A stretch of DNA of 64,000 nt. Source: Cloacimonetes bacterium UBA5835. GTDB lineage: Bacteria > Cloacimonadota > Cloacimonadia > Cloacimonadales > Cloacimonadaceae. The notes under the pieces were generated by a model. It did no database searches and had not been told where the DNA came from. It saw only the letters and a list, made by a program, of their open reading frames with translations. Positions within the stretch are counted from its first letter, which is position 1. The number at the start of each line of letters is the position of its first letter. Shown here piece by piece: positions 7,711 to 17,130 of the stretch. The position numbers and the translations under genes are program-made. The stretch spans positions 192,989 through 256,988 of the forward strand of contig DJGX01000009.1 of assembly GCA_002432865.1 (NCBI GenBank). The letters are read 5' to 3'.

Positions 7711-10110
7711 ATGTTTAAACATTATTTGCTTCTTATGTTATCGATGGTTCTTACTGTTCAAATATTTGCTATATCTTTAGTCCACATTTGTCCCCAAACC
7801 TATACATTTAACCAAAAGACCGATATAAAAGTAGAAATACAGCAAGGTTTAAGCGATATAGATAAAATAAAGGTTATTTACAGAATTGATAAACAAGATC
7901 ATTGGTTTAATGAAGAAATGAAACAGGATAGCCCCGGTTCTGTATACTTCACTGCTACTTTTCCAGCTAAATATTTAACTACCAATGTGATAGAATATTA
8001 CTTCGTAGTAGAATTGAGACAGGGCAATAAGGAATACTTTCCACCTCAGAATGAAACTGTTCCAAACTACATATTAGAACCGGATATTGCTTATGGAGAA
8101 GCAGATCCTGGATTTGTCCTTCTAACGGATAATCCAATTGTTGCTGCAGAAGATGGTTATCTATTAGTTGTTTCCTTTTTTGCTTTAGCGGATGAAATTG
8201 ATCCCAAAACAATTGAGGTTTGGGTTGGAGGTAAAAATGTAACTGCTAATTCTCAAATTATACCTCCTACGATTGTATATAAAGAAGAAAAACCAGCTAG
8301 CGGAATTGTAAGAGCTTTGGTTCGAGCTAAGAAAGAAAAAAATATCGTTCACTCACAAATTTGGTCAACAGAAGTTATACCCTCCGGAAAGATATCTAAC
8401 AAATTAACCTATCAAGGAAGCGTGAATTTTGCTTCCAATTATTATGATTATTCTAATAAAAATGCTGCTGGCTATACCAAAAGCAATGCTTCCAGCTGGG
8501 CAGATTTTTACGCAAATTATGGCAAATTTAATGCACAAGCAGACATCTATCTTTCCTCCTTGGAGCATTCCAACAGTCAACCTGTAAACCGTTATACAAT
8601 TGGAGTTAATTCTCCTCATGTTGATTTATTCGCAGGTGATTATGCTCCAACTTTCAGTCAATTAACTATAAATGGTCAAAATATCCGGGGAATATATACT
8701 CGTTTACATACCGAATCTGTTTCATTTTCTGTTACACAGGGAGAAACTGTCCGTAAAACTACCAGTGAGTTAGATGTTGATCTCTTTGAAGATGGAATCC
8801 AGAAATCTGGTTCTTTTAAACAGGAAGCCTTAGCTACCAGACTTCAAGTAGGAGACGAAAATTCATTCATCTTTGGATTAAATTTTTCTCACCATAAAGA
8901 TGAGGTAAGCTCTCTTGATAGTGTATATTATATGTATGAAACTACCGATGACGAAGGTAATAAGAGTATAAATTATACTACCAAAGCGCAAGAAAATGCA
9001 GTTATCGGAATTGATGCCCAGCTAAATATTCCTGAACAGAATATAGTACTTGGAGCTGAAATTGCCACCTCCTTGTTGAATACAAATATAATTCCTGGAG
9101 CTCTTTCTAAAGAAGAAATTGAAGAATATATAGGTGAAGATATTCCCATTGATCCACAGGATCTAAGTGATCTTTTTATTATTAATAAAAATATGATTCC
9201 TTTTCTACCTAGCCGGGCCAGTATAGCTTGGCTTGCTTATTTCAGAACTTACTTTTGGAATAATCTATTTAATATCCAATATGCAGAAACAGGCTCTTCT
9301 TTCAATTCTTTTGGCTCCACATATCAAATGCGGGATAGCAGAGTTATCTCTTTTACCGATAATTTAAATATCTCCAGATATCTTATTTTAAGCGGTGGTA
9401 TAAATTTGATAGAAGATAATTTGATGGGCCATAAAAGTGAAACCAACAATACTTCTTCCTGGTATTTACAATCCATTCTCCGTGTACCTAAAATCCCTTA
9501 TCTCAAATTGTCTTATTATAACAATTTAAGTGACAATGAAATGAACAAGGATATTGATGCAGATTTCCAAAAGTACGAAAATAAATCACAAAGCTTAATT
9601 TGCAGCATTGGCTATAATATAACTCAAATTCCCTATGTTCCTACCCAACTTGATATTAGCTATAAAATTGGATCAGATAATAGCTACCAAATAGTAGAAG
9701 AAGAAAATATCGATTTAACAGAGAATGACAATAATAGCCTTAACCTAACAATGTTAAACCGTTTTCAGAAGATACCTCTAACTTTGAAATTTGCCTTCTC
9801 ATTGAATAATAATGAAAACCTACTATATTTGACGAGTAAGAAAAGTAAAACAAGCAATTTCTTTGCGAGTGCATCCTACAGTTTGTGGAATGATAGAATT
9901 AATCCCTATACTGATTTTCGAATTATTAGTTCAAGTGGTGCTCAAAATGATAGAGATTATCTTTACTATTCTTTAGGCGTAGAAGCCTATCCCCTTAGAT
10001 CATTAAGCATCAATACAAACATTGCTATAACCGATTACAACAATAACAATTCCAATGCTTACGATTACAATAATTTTATTTGGCGCGTACTGCTTACTCA
10101 GCGGTTTTAG
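7711..10110 (+). CDS. probable outer-membrane barrel protein, unknown function
   Basis: A 799-residue exported protein that I cannot assign to a named family. The signal peptide is about residues 1-20 (ending IFAIS). Residues 20-220 look like one or two periplasmic Ig-like domains (YFVVELRQGNKEYFPP). From about residue 230 there are many short amphipathic strands rich in Asn, Tyr and Ser. The protein ends in a C-terminal phenylalanine (LLTQRF), a typical closing signature of outer-membrane barrels. It begins 10 bases after the FecR gene with AGGAGAATAAAG ahead of the ATG, so the two are probably co-expressed. Confidence 0.7.
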   Translation: MFKHYLLLMLSMVLTVQIFAISLVHICPQTYTFNQKTDIKVEIQQGLSDIDKIKVIYRIDKQDHWFNEEMKQDSPGSVYFTATFPAKYLTTNVIEYYFVVELRQGNKEYFPPQNETVPNYILEPDIAYGEADPGFVLLTDNPIVAAEDGYLLVVSFFALADEIDPKTIEVWVGGKNVTANSQIIPPTIVYKEEKPASGIVRALVRAKKEKNIVHSQIWSTEVIPSGKISNKLTYQGSVNFASNYYDYSNKNAAGYTKSNASSWADFYANYGKFNAQADIYLSSLEHSNSQPVNRYTIGVNSPHVDLFAGDYAPTFSQLTINGQNIRGIYTRLHTESVSFSVTQGETVRKTTSELDVDLFEDGIQKSGSFKQEALATRLQVGDENSFIFGLNFSHHKDEVSSLDSVYYMYETTDDEGNKSINYTTKAQENAVIGIDAQLNIPEQNIVLGAEIATSLLNTNIIPGALSKEEIEEYIGEDIPIDPQDLSDLFIINKNMIPFLPSRASIAWLAYFRTYFWNNLFNIQYAETGSSFNSFGSTYQMRDSRVISFTDNLNISRYLILSGGINLIEDNLMGHKSETNNTSSWYLQSILRVPKIPYLKLSYYNNLSDNEMNKDIDADFQKYENKSQSLICSIGYNITQIPYVPTQLDISYKIGSDNSYQIVEEENIDLTENDNNSLNLTMLNRFQKIPLTLKFAFSLNNNENLLYLTSKKSKTSNFFASASYSLWNDRINPYTDFRIISSSGAQNDRDYLYYSLGVEAYPLRSLSINTNIAITDYNNNNSNAYDYNNFIWRVLLTQRF

Positions 10111-10129
10111 TAATGCTAATTAATTTATT

Positions 10130-10170
10130 GCCCCGTTTGTTAGAAAGCTGTTAATAATGACAGACGGGGC
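10130..10170 (+). terminator. hairpin between the barrel gene and the cyclase gene
   Basis: GCCCCGTTTGT (10130-10140) pairs with ACAGACGGGGC (10160-10170), allowing one G-U pair, with a 19-base loop. A short mixed T stretch follows. It could be a weak terminator or an attenuator that lowers expression of the cyclase. Confidence 0.5.
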
Positions 10171-10193
10171 TCAATTATTCATAAGAGGATTAT

Positions 10194-12050
10194 ATGAAAA
10201 TTAGAAAAGCTATTATATTCCTGGTTGTTATCCTGATAATTGTAAAAATAATCTTTGCTTTCCCGTTCTTTAAAAATCTGGAATACAAAGCTCAAGATAT
10301 GCTATTTAGAATAAGAGGTAAATTACCAACCACCGATAATATCGCTATTATAGCTATCGATGATGCTAGTTTTAGTGCTTTAGATGAAACTTGGCCTTTT
10401 CCCAGGGACTATCATTCCAAGTTGATAGAAAATTTGAACAAAGCTGGCGTTAAACAGATTATATTCGATGTAGAATTCACCGAAAATTCCTTCCCGGAAA
10501 GTGATCTTCGCTTAGCAAAAACAGCTGCTAAATATCAAAATGTAATTTTTGCTGGAAAGGTGTTGCCTTCTCAACATCCGGGAGAACCAACTCAGATGAT
10601 ACCTCCCATTAATGCTATATTAGATTATAATTTACCTTGGGGAATTGTAAATATGGGTGCTGAACCAGATGGATTTATCCGTAAGTATACCCTATTTGAA
10701 GAATTTGATCAAAGTAAACTATACAGCCTGGGTATTGCGTCCCTGGCTAATTTGAGAGTATATCAAAGCACCTACGCTGATCATATAAAAGTTGCTGATC
10801 GGACTTTACATTTAACCGATAAAAGCATTCCTATTATTGACAAGAACAAAGCCCTAATCAATTTTCGAGGACCTTCAGGGACATATCCATCAGTATCCTA
10901 TGCTTCTGTTTTAGATGATTCAACCTTTTTTATGCCTGGTTACCAAGGAGCAGAATTAAATGAATTGTACGACATTATAGAAAGTGGTATCCTGAAAGAT
11001 AAAATCGTTTTAGTGGGAGCAACAATTGATGAATTGCACGATAAATTTCCTACTCCTTACGGAGGAGAATGGACCCCCGGAGTAGAGATTCAAGCAAACT
11101 TCATTGATATGGTTTTAACTGATAGTTATTTGAAAGAACTCAATCTTTGGCTATATTTACTTGTTGAAATCATATTACTAATTGGTTTATGGTTTCTTTT
11201 TAAACTCTTAAAACCACAATTTTCCGCTATAGCCCTAATTGGATTATTGATTATTGAGTTTATTGTTACTTACCTGCTCTTTAGTTCATCCAATATTATT
11301 TGTCCAATAGCGCAAACGGTTGTTCTTCTCATACTTATATATGTAGCCAGCATATTAAATCACTATTTGGATACACTAAAAGAAAAACGCTTTATCAGAA
11401 ACGCTTTTCAGCAATATCTTGCCCCAGAACTGGTTAATCAGTTATTAGCTAATCCCAAAAATTTGAAGTATGGTGGCTCATTACAAGAAATAACGGTTCT
11501 ATTTTCTGATATCCGAAATTTTACTACCTATTCCGAAAAACACTCTCCTGAAGAAACCGTAAATATTCTTCATCAATACTTTACAGAAATGGTTAATATT
11601 ATTATCGATAACAATGGGATTCTGGATAAATTCGTAGGTGATGAAATTATGGCTCTGTATGGAACACCAATTCCTTTACCCAACCATGCTCTTGATGCAT
11701 GTAAATCGGCTTTGAAAATGCGTGAACGCCTTATACAACTTCAAGAAAAATGGATTAGCGAAGGATATGAACCATTCGAAATGGGAATAGGAATTAATAC
11801 GGGGATGGCTGTTGTAGGAAATTTGGGAAGTGAACAGATCTTTGATTATACCGCCATTGGAGATACAATAAACTTGGGAGCACGACTGGAGAGTTTAAAT
11901 AAAGAATATGATACCTTCAATCACATAATAATCAGCGAATATACTTATGAGAAGGTAAAAGATTTAGTTAACGCTAAATACTTGGATGAAGTTAAAGTTA
12001 AAGGTAAAAATATAGCGGTTAAGATATACGAACTTATAAGTTTATCCTGA
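10194..12050 (+). CDS. CHASE2-domain class III adenylate cyclase
   Basis: A 618-residue inner-membrane sensor enzyme. An N-terminal membrane segment (residues about 5-22) is followed by a periplasmic CHASE2 domain (about 30-310: IAIIAIDDASFSAL, WPFPRDYHSKLI, KIVLVGAT, PGVEIQANFID). Three membrane helices follow (about 315-395), then a class III cyclase domain (about 430-600). Metal-binding Asp lie in LFSDIRNFT and FVGDEIMALYG. Lys in LDKFVGD and the downstream YTAIGDTINLGARLE fit ATP rather than GTP as substrate. The likely product is cAMP, made in response to an envelope signal. The upstream FecR and barrel genes are plausible partners. Confidence 0.92.
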   Translation: MKIRKAIIFLVVILIIVKIIFAFPFFKNLEYKAQDMLFRIRGKLPTTDNIAIIAIDDASFSALDETWPFPRDYHSKLIENLNKAGVKQIIFDVEFTENSFPESDLRLAKTAAKYQNVIFAGKVLPSQHPGEPTQMIPPINAILDYNLPWGIVNMGAEPDGFIRKYTLFEEFDQSKLYSLGIASLANLRVYQSTYADHIKVADRTLHLTDKSIPIIDKNKALINFRGPSGTYPSVSYASVLDDSTFFMPGYQGAELNELYDIIESGILKDKIVLVGATIDELHDKFPTPYGGEWTPGVEIQANFIDMVLTDSYLKELNLWLYLLVEIILLIGLWFLFKLLKPQFSAIALIGLLIIEFIVTYLLFSSSNIICPIAQTVVLLILIYVASILNHYLDTLKEKRFIRNAFQQYLAPELVNQLLANPKNLKYGGSLQEITVLFSDIRNFTTYSEKHSPEETVNILHQYFTEMVNIIIDNNGILDKFVGDEIMALYGTPIPLPNHALDACKSALKMRERLIQLQEKWISEGYEPFEMGIGINTGMAVVGNLGSEQIFDYTAIGDTINLGARLESLNKEYDTFNHIIISEYTYEKVKDLVNAKYLDEVKVKGKNIAVKIYELISLS

Positions 12051-12341
12051 TGAATGCTATTTCTGCGTTTTAGAGTATAGTATATACTATTGGATTGATA
12101 GGTGGGGTAATACATACTTTTTTAAAGCAGAATTATCAGCTGCAAATTGCACATATCATTATAGTAGTTAGATAGATATCGCTATAATCTACATTATTTA
12201 TATTGCACTATAGGGATATGTTCAGATCACTCTATCATAATCTTGCCCTTTATTGTTTTCTTATCTATTAAAAATGATTCAAAAAGTAATTTTATACTGT
12301 AGTAGTTCAATTAACTAAATGGAAACTTAATCTCTTGACAG

Positions 12342-13031
12342 TTATGCTCTTTCTTCCTTTTTCTTATTAATTTTATTAAATGGTATAGCTAAGTCATCTT
12401 GAATAAATGTATCTATCAATTCCACTATTTCATTGGGGTTATTTACTAAGAAATCTGGATTATAGTGCAACAAAAATTCTGGTGAGTGGAAACCCCATGT
12501 TACAGAGATTATCTTCATTGCACATTTATGAGCGGCTTGAATATCCCGAATTTCATCCCCTACATAGATTACTTTATGAGGCTTTAACTTATGCTTTCTT
12601 AGCTGGTATTTTATGTGTTTTGCTTTATGTAGTGTTCCTGCAGTTCCTTCCACCCATTTGAAGGTATCAATATTATATTTATCAAGAAACAGCTTTACAT
12701 TTTCATCCGTATTAGAACTGAGTAAAGCCATCGGTATTCCTCTTTCAGAAAGGTTATTAAGCATTTCCAGAATTCCTTCACAGGGTTCAACTTCAGAAAT
12801 CAGATGGCGATATTCACTTAGTCCTATGGAAATTAACTTTGGAATTTTATAAAGCGGCAAGTGTAATTCTGATATAATGTTACGCCAGGTTAAAGATTGG
12901 AACCGTTTCAAATCTTTTTCAGAAAAGGGTTCATAGCCAAACTTAGGAGCGATATTATTTGCTATTCTAATTCCCAGACGAATTGAATCTGCAATTGTGC
13001 CGTCAAAATCAAAGAGCAAAAAGGGGATCAA
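12342..13031 (-). CDS. HAD-family phosphatase (phosphoglycolate phosphatase-like)
   Basis: A 229-residue haloacid-dehalogenase-superfamily hydrolase. Motif I is LFDFDGTIADS at residues about 6-16, motif II ends in LLSSNTDENV, motif III is the Lys before HKVIYVGDEIRDIQAA, with the acidic motif IV there. The cap region is helical (C1 type), as in Gph. The substrate is uncertain; Gph-like or pyrophosphatase-like enzymes are alternatives. Its start overlaps the rsmI stop by 4 bases, so the two are one operon. Confidence 0.85.
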   Translation of the reverse strand: MIPFLLFDFDGTIADSIRLGIRIANNIAPKFGYEPFSEKDLKRFQSLTWRNIISELHLPLYKIPKLISIGLSEYRHLISEVEPCEGILEMLNNLSERGIPMALLSSNTDENVKLFLDKYNIDTFKWVEGTAGTLHKAKHIKYQLRKHKLKPHKVIYVGDEIRDIQAAHKCAMKIISVTWGFHSPEFLLHYNPDFLVNNPNEIVELIDTFIQDDLAIPFNKINKKKEERA

Positions 13032-13891
13032 TTATCTCTTTCCTTTTGGGTTTCAACTACCAAATTATATGCTTCTCTTTTATTCAGAGAACTCATTAAA
13101 CTGACCTTTTCACTTATCTCTTTTGTTTTTAGTCCCAAATCCAGAGCTTCGTTTATATAATCAATAAGTTTGTCTTCAGTAATTTTATCGCTTTCATCAT
13201 CGGTGTTACTATTAATTCTCTTCCCATCCAAAACCAGGCAAAATTCACCTTTGATTTTAAGAGAGGGATTCTGATTTATTTCTTCCAAAGTGGTATAGAT
13301 ATGTTCTTCATATAATTTGCTTATTTCTCTACAAATAAATATTTTTCTGTTTCCACAGTGCAGCAACAGTTCCCTTAATAATCTATGTAAACGCTGAGGC
13401 GCTTCATAAATAATTGTAGCATAAGGATATTCAGCTATTTCTTGTAATTTTTCTCGCCTGCTCTTAGGTTGTTGTGACAAAAAACCCACAAATTGAAATT
13501 GTCTGGTTGAGAAACCAGAAACAGTTATCGCTGGTAAGAGTGCACTTGCGCCCGGTAAAGCAAAGACCTTTATACCTTTATCAATAGCAGCTTTAACAAG
13601 TTTTTCCGCTGGATCGCTAATTGCAGGACTTCCGGCATCTGAAACAACCATTAAATCCTCTCCGCTTTCTAGATATTTCAACAGAAATTCTTCTCGCTGT
13701 TTTTCATTAAATTTATGAAAGCTGATTAGTTTAGGTATTGGAATTTTATATTGTTGAAGCAGAAAAGAAGTTACTCTGGTATCTTCACAAGCAATTAGTT
13801 CTGCTTTTTTTAGCAGGTCAATTGCTCTTAAGGTTATATCACCCAAATTCCCAATTGGAACGGGAATCAAATATATATCCCCATACTTCAT
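13028..13891 (-). CDS. rsmI: 16S rRNA (cytidine-1402-2'-O)-methyltransferase RsmI
   Basis: Methylates the 2'-OH of C1402 in 16S rRNA using S-adenosylmethionine. The 287-residue product has the tetrapyrrole-methylase fold: MKYGDIYLIPVPIGNLGDIT at the N-terminus, ELIACEDTRVTSFLL, VVSDAGSPAISDP and ALPGASALLPAITVSG, all diagnostic of RsmI. Length matches E. coli (about 286). I set the start at the ATG at 13891. The frame is open to 13942, but that stretch reads through a transcription-terminator hairpin. No Shine-Dalgarno is visible before the ATG, which follows a T-rich tract. Confidence 0.94.
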   Translation of the reverse strand: MKYGDIYLIPVPIGNLGDITLRAIDLLKKAELIACEDTRVTSFLLQQYKIPIPKLISFHKFNEKQREEFLLKYLESGEDLMVVSDAGSPAISDPAEKLVKAAIDKGIKVFALPGASALLPAITVSGFSTRQFQFVGFLSQQPKSRREKLQEIAEYPYATIIYEAPQRLHRLLRELLLHCGNRKIFICREISKLYEEHIYTTLEEINQNPSLKIKGEFCLVLDGKRINSNTDDESDKITEDKLIDYINEALDLGLKTKEISEKVSLMSSLNKREAYNLVVETQKERDN

Positions 13892-13894
13892 AAC

Positions 13895-13931
13895 AAAAAA
13901 TATATCAGGTGCCGAGAAAATACCCGGCACC
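13895..13931 (-). terminator. terminator hairpin after kbl, immediately before rsmI
   Basis: On the minus strand GGTGCCG (13931-13925) pairs with CGGCACC (13914-13908) around a 10-base loop, followed by TGATATA and a run of six T's (13900-13895). It closes the kbl transcript but ends only 4 bases before the rsmI ATG. Confidence 0.65.
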
Positions 13932-13942
13932 CTTTTCTTCAA

Positions 13943-15133
13943 TTATATCAGGCCTAATTGACTACCAATTTTCTTAAATGCTGCAATTGTGAAATCCAGG
14001 TCTTCTTTTGTATGTGCAGCAGAAAGTTGAACTCTTATCCTCGCTTTACCTTTTGGGACAACAGGATACACAAAGCCAATTACATAAACACCTTCTTCTA
14101 AAAGCATATCAGCCATCTTGATTGCTAAAGGTGCTTCATATAGCATAATAGGAACAATTGCTGTATTTCCGGGAACAATATCAAAACCTGCATCCAACAT
14201 TTCCTTTCTGAAATAAGATGCATTTTCCCATACTCTATCTCTAAGTTCACTGGAATGGGTAAGCATATCAAGAACTTTTAAGCTGGCTCCAACAATAGCA
14301 GGTGCCAAAGTGTTGGAAAACAGATATGGACGGCTTCTTTGACGCAATAATTCAATAATTTCTTTACGCCCTGAAGTACATCCTCCATTAGCTCCGCCTA
14401 AAGCTTTTCCGAAGGTTGTAGTAATAATATCAACTCGATCAGTAACCCCAAAATATTCAGGGGTACCTCTTCCAGTTTTTCCAATGTAACCTGTTGCATG
14501 TGAATCATCAACCATAACCAAAGCATCGTATTTATCTGCAAGATCACAGATTTGATCCAGCTTTGCCATATCGCCATCCATACTGAAAACACCATCAGTA
14601 CAAATGATGCGGTATGTGCAATCCTGGCTCTCTTTTAGAGCTGATTCCAATTCTTCCATATTGCTGTGTTTATAACGCAATCTTTTTGCTTTACATAGAC
14701 GGACGCCATCTATAATAGAAGCATGATTCAATTCATCAGAAATGATAGCGCTATCTTCACCTAATAGAGGTTCAAATAGACCTCCGTTAGCATCAAAACA
14801 AGCTGCATAGAGAATAGTATCTTCCATCCCCAAAAATTTGGACATTGCTTCTTCCAACTGTTTATGAATTGCTTGTGTCCCGCAAATAAAACGAACAGAA
14901 TTACATCCGTAACCCCAATCATTCATAATATTTTGAGCTGCCTTAATAACTTCTGGATTATTACCTAAACCAAGATAGTTATTAGCGCAAAAATTAAGAG
15001 CATTTGTTCCTCCTTGAACGCCAATTTTGGCATCTTGAGGAGTAGTTAGAATTCGTTCATTTTTGTAAAGCCCTTGTTCTTTCAATTCTACAAAAAGCTT
15101 CTGCAAGTCATTCTTAATCTTTCCGTAAGCCAT
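13943..15133 (-). CDS. kbl: glycine C-acetyltransferase (2-amino-3-ketobutyrate CoA ligase)
   Basis: A PLP-dependent enzyme that cleaves 2-amino-3-oxobutyrate with CoA to glycine and acetyl-CoA, in threonine degradation. The 396-residue product carries [15 protein letters not shown], the SVRFICGTQ motif typical of Kbl, [21 protein letters not shown] and the PLP lysine in [14 protein letters not shown] chose the ATG at 15133 because GTGAGG precedes it; an upstream in-frame GTG at 15145 overlaps that site. Related alpha-oxoamine synthases (BioF, serine palmitoyltransferase) are alternatives but the SVRFICGTQ segment favours Kbl. No tdh (threonine dehydrogenase) is adjacent. Confidence 0.92.
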   Translation of the reverse strand: MAYGKIKNDLQKLFVELKEQGLYKNERILTTPQDAKIGVQGGTNALNFCANNYLGLGNNPEVIKAAQNIMNDWGYGCNSVRFICGTQAIHKQLEEAMSKFLGMEDTILYAACFDANGGLFEPLLGEDSAIISDELNHASIIDGVRLCKAKRLRYKHSNMEELESALKESQDCTYRIICTDGVFSMDGDMAKLDQICDLADKYDALVMVDDSHATGYIGKTGRGTPEYFGVTDRVDIITTTFGKALGGANGGCTSGRKEIIELLRQRSRPYLFSNTLAPAIVGASLKVLDMLTHSSELRDRVWENASYFRKEMLDAGFDIVPGNTAIVPIMLYEAPLAIKMADMLLEEGVYVIGFVYPVVPKGKARIRVQLSAAHTKEDLDFTIAAFKKIGSQLGLI

Positions 15134-15223
15134 TTGATACCTCACTTTATAACTATATTTTTTTCTATTGCTTTACATTATTTTTGAAGCTACGATTTAG
15201 TCAATGGAAAAATATTTATATTC

Positions 15224-15916
15224 CTATTGGTTGAAATGGATGATAAAATCAAAAAGACGGTATCTGTGATCCGTATCCTGCATTCTTTCAGGATGCCATT
15301 GAATTCCTAAAATCATTTGTTCCGAATTATATTCCAATGCTTCAATACAGCCATCCGAACTCACCGCTGCAACTTTAAGCCCTTTACCTATATGAGTTGG
15401 ATCCACACCTTGATGGTGATTGGAATTCACAAGAATTTCACTCTCAGGTATTATTTTACTAAGCCAATAGCTGTCTTTTTGCACATAAATATCGTGCATT
15501 TTTTCTCCATAGTGGATATCCACATTGTCCAAATGCTGAATTAGCTTGCCCCCAAAAAAAATATTTATTAATTGCATGCCCGCACAAATACCCAAAACTG
15601 GTTTTCCCATTTTCAATGCTAAATCCAACAGATATAAATCTGATATCGCTCTATGCATTTCCATCGGTTCTGTTTTAGGATGCTGTTTTTCTTTGTATAA
15701 CAAAGGGGGATAATCTAAACCACCGATGATTATTATGAACGATACCATATCCAGATATTGCATTAAGACCTGTTTATCTTCAATGGATGGAATCAAAATT
15801 GGTAGCGCGCCATTCTTAAAAAGTGCGTCCAAATATGTATCCCGGATATGATATTGCATATAATCGCCCAGATGCATATAATTTATACTAATACCAATTT
15901 TCGGTCTTAAATCCAT
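15224..15916 (-). CDS. class-I glutamine amidotransferase-like hydrolase (peptidase C26)
   Basis: A 230-residue protein of the gamma-glutamyl-GABA hydrolase (PuuD) family. The nucleophile elbow is GICAGMQLIN, and the His/Glu of the triad lie in GIQWHPERM. IIIGGLDYPPLLY matches the family's usual GGxDxxP motif. It probably removes gamma-glutamyl groups from amines or glutamine; the exact substrate is unknown. It has no synthetase domain. It lies on the same strand as kbl but 90 bases upstream, so a separate transcript is possible. Confidence 0.85.
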   Translation of the reverse strand: MDLRPKIGISINYMHLGDYMQYHIRDTYLDALFKNGALPILIPSIEDKQVLMQYLDMVSFIIIIGGLDYPPLLYKEKQHPKTEPMEMHRAISDLYLLDLALKMGKPVLGICAGMQLINIFFGGKLIQHLDNVDIHYGEKMHDIYVQKDSYWLSKIIPESEILVNSNHHQGVDPTHIGKGLKVAAVSSDGCIEALEYNSEQMILGIQWHPERMQDTDHRYRLFDFIIHFNQ

Positions 15917-16151
15917 TATTCTTATCCCTTCTTTACAGTTGATTTAGCTTGTTTATATTATAATTACCGAAAGCATAAAGGCAAATAGAATATTGGGAAG
16001 ATAGTAAAATAATAAGATGGGTATAGTACTCTATGGTTGATAAAAGTACACCTTATCTGTATAGTCAATAGGAAAAGGAACATCAAATTCAGTCTGATAC
16101 CTTAACCTGATGATTATGATTGCAACAGTCCTTTATCTTGCTCTTCGGTTC

Positions 16152-16568
16152 TTAATGCAATATTTTATCTATCAATTGTTTAATTGTAGCAGGTTCAAAA
16201 TTGAATGCAGCTTCTTTATTAATGCCAAATTCCGTCACGATTATATGCTTAAAACCTTCTATTCCCTTTTGCTCAAAGATTTTTTGCACACACGAAATCG
16301 GACAACCGTCAATCACAAGATCCTGATTACCTTCCTGTTGAATTGTATTTTGCACTTCAAATTCACCAGCTGCAACTCCTGAAGCACAACCCATTTTATA
16401 ATGATTTTCCAGATGTAGTGTCTTTGCAAGCTCAAAAGATATCATACCTACATTACTTGCTCCCCCGCAAGCGTATACCTTATTTTTTGTTAAATTAGTT
16501 ACGCATTTGTCATTTCCCTCTCCTGTATTGCAATTACAGGAACAACTACAAGTATTGTTGTTTGCCAT
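16152..16568 (-). CDS. DGC-domain putative zinc-binding protein
   Basis: A 138-residue cysteine-rich protein. Its N-terminus has a CSCSCNCN cluster and KC near residue 21. It then matches the DGC family: YACGGASNVGMISFELAK, YKMGCASGVAAG and the diagnostic DGCPISCVQKIFE. The family is described as zinc-binding but has no firm function. It lies 20 bases downstream of the ArsR-type regulator with GAGGTG before the ATG, so the two form an operon. This suggests a metal- or metalloid-responsive role (inference). Confidence 0.85.
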   Translation of the reverse strand: MANNNTCSCSCNCNTGEGNDKCVTNLTKNKVYACGGASNVGMISFELAKTLHLENHYKMGCASGVAAGEFEVQNTIQQEGNQDLVIDGCPISCVQKIFEQKGIEGFKHIIVTEFGINKEAAFNFEPATIKQLIDKILH

Positions 16569-16588
16569 TTTTCACCTCTTATTTGGAT

Positions 16589-16870
16589 CTAATTTTTAAT
16601 TTCGGACACACAATTATAAAAGTCCAGCACACAGGGACAGAGCAAATTATACCAGACCTGATTATTCACTTTGTGACTGCTTATTAATCCTGCATTTTTT
16701 AGAACAGCTAAATGCTTGGAAACGGTTGAAATATCCGTTCCGATCTGTTTTTGCAGTTCACATACGCAATATTCTTTTTCAGCAAGTAAATCCAGAATAA
16801 ATAAACGCGTCGGATGTGCCAATGCTTTCATAATTTGGCTCATATATTGATATTTAGGATCATCTTTCAT
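16589..16870 (-). CDS. ArsR/SmtB family metal-responsive repressor
   Basis: A 93-residue winged-helix repressor. ALAHPTRLFILDLLAE begins the DNA-binding domain; the recognition helix region is TDISTVSKHLAVLKNAGLI and the wing is SSHKVNNQVWYNL. EYCVCELQ carries the CxC found in ArsR proteins that bind arsenite or antimonite, and CPC near residues 79-81 supplies more thiols. It precedes the DGC gene and has a large palindrome in its own promoter region, indicating autoregulation. The metal cannot be fixed from sequence. Confidence 0.9.
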   Translation of the reverse strand: MKDDPKYQYMSQIMKALAHPTRLFILDLLAEKEYCVCELQKQIGTDISTVSKHLAVLKNAGLISSHKVNNQVWYNLLCPCVLDFYNCVSEIKN

Positions 16871-16890
16871 ATATTCATCTTCCTTTTTTT

Positions 16891-16920
16891 CCTATTTGGC
16901 AAAATAGGCAAATAGGTCAA
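16891..16920 (-). promoter_or_regulatory. ArsR-type operator overlapping a -35 box
   Basis: CCTATTTG (16891-16898) and CAAATAGG (16909-16916) form a perfect inverted repeat with a 10-base centre. A nested CTATTT/AAATAG pair is also present. A minus-strand TTGACC (16920-16915) overlaps its outer arm. It sits 21 bases before the ArsR start, where a repressor would block transcription of the arsR-DGC pair. Confidence 0.7.
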
Positions 16921-17063
16921 GAAAAAATTACGCTAAGGATAAAATAAGATTCTTTAAGTTAGACAGATGGAATTTACTTCTCATTTGCATTTGAAATAAT
17001 TAAATCTAACTGTATAGTACTTAATGGACAAGGTGCACATTGAGTAAAAATCTCACTTTTTAA

Positions 17064-17089
17064 TTGACAGAAACAAGTTCCAATATAAT
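17064..17089 (+). promoter_or_regulatory. promoter for rpsT
   Basis: TTGACA (17064-17069) and a perfect TATAAT (17084-17089) precede rpsT by 41 bases. The spacer is 14 bases, unusually short, so the -35 assignment may be wrong while the -10 is convincing. Confidence 0.5.
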
Positions 17090-17130
17090 TTGTCTCAATT
17101 AAATACTTAATTCAGAAAAGAGAGGATAAT

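Noticed and set aside
13891..13942. 17-residue N-terminal extension of rsmI from a TTG at 13942
   Set aside because: It would translate through the kbl terminator hairpin and its residues do not match the RsmI family start.
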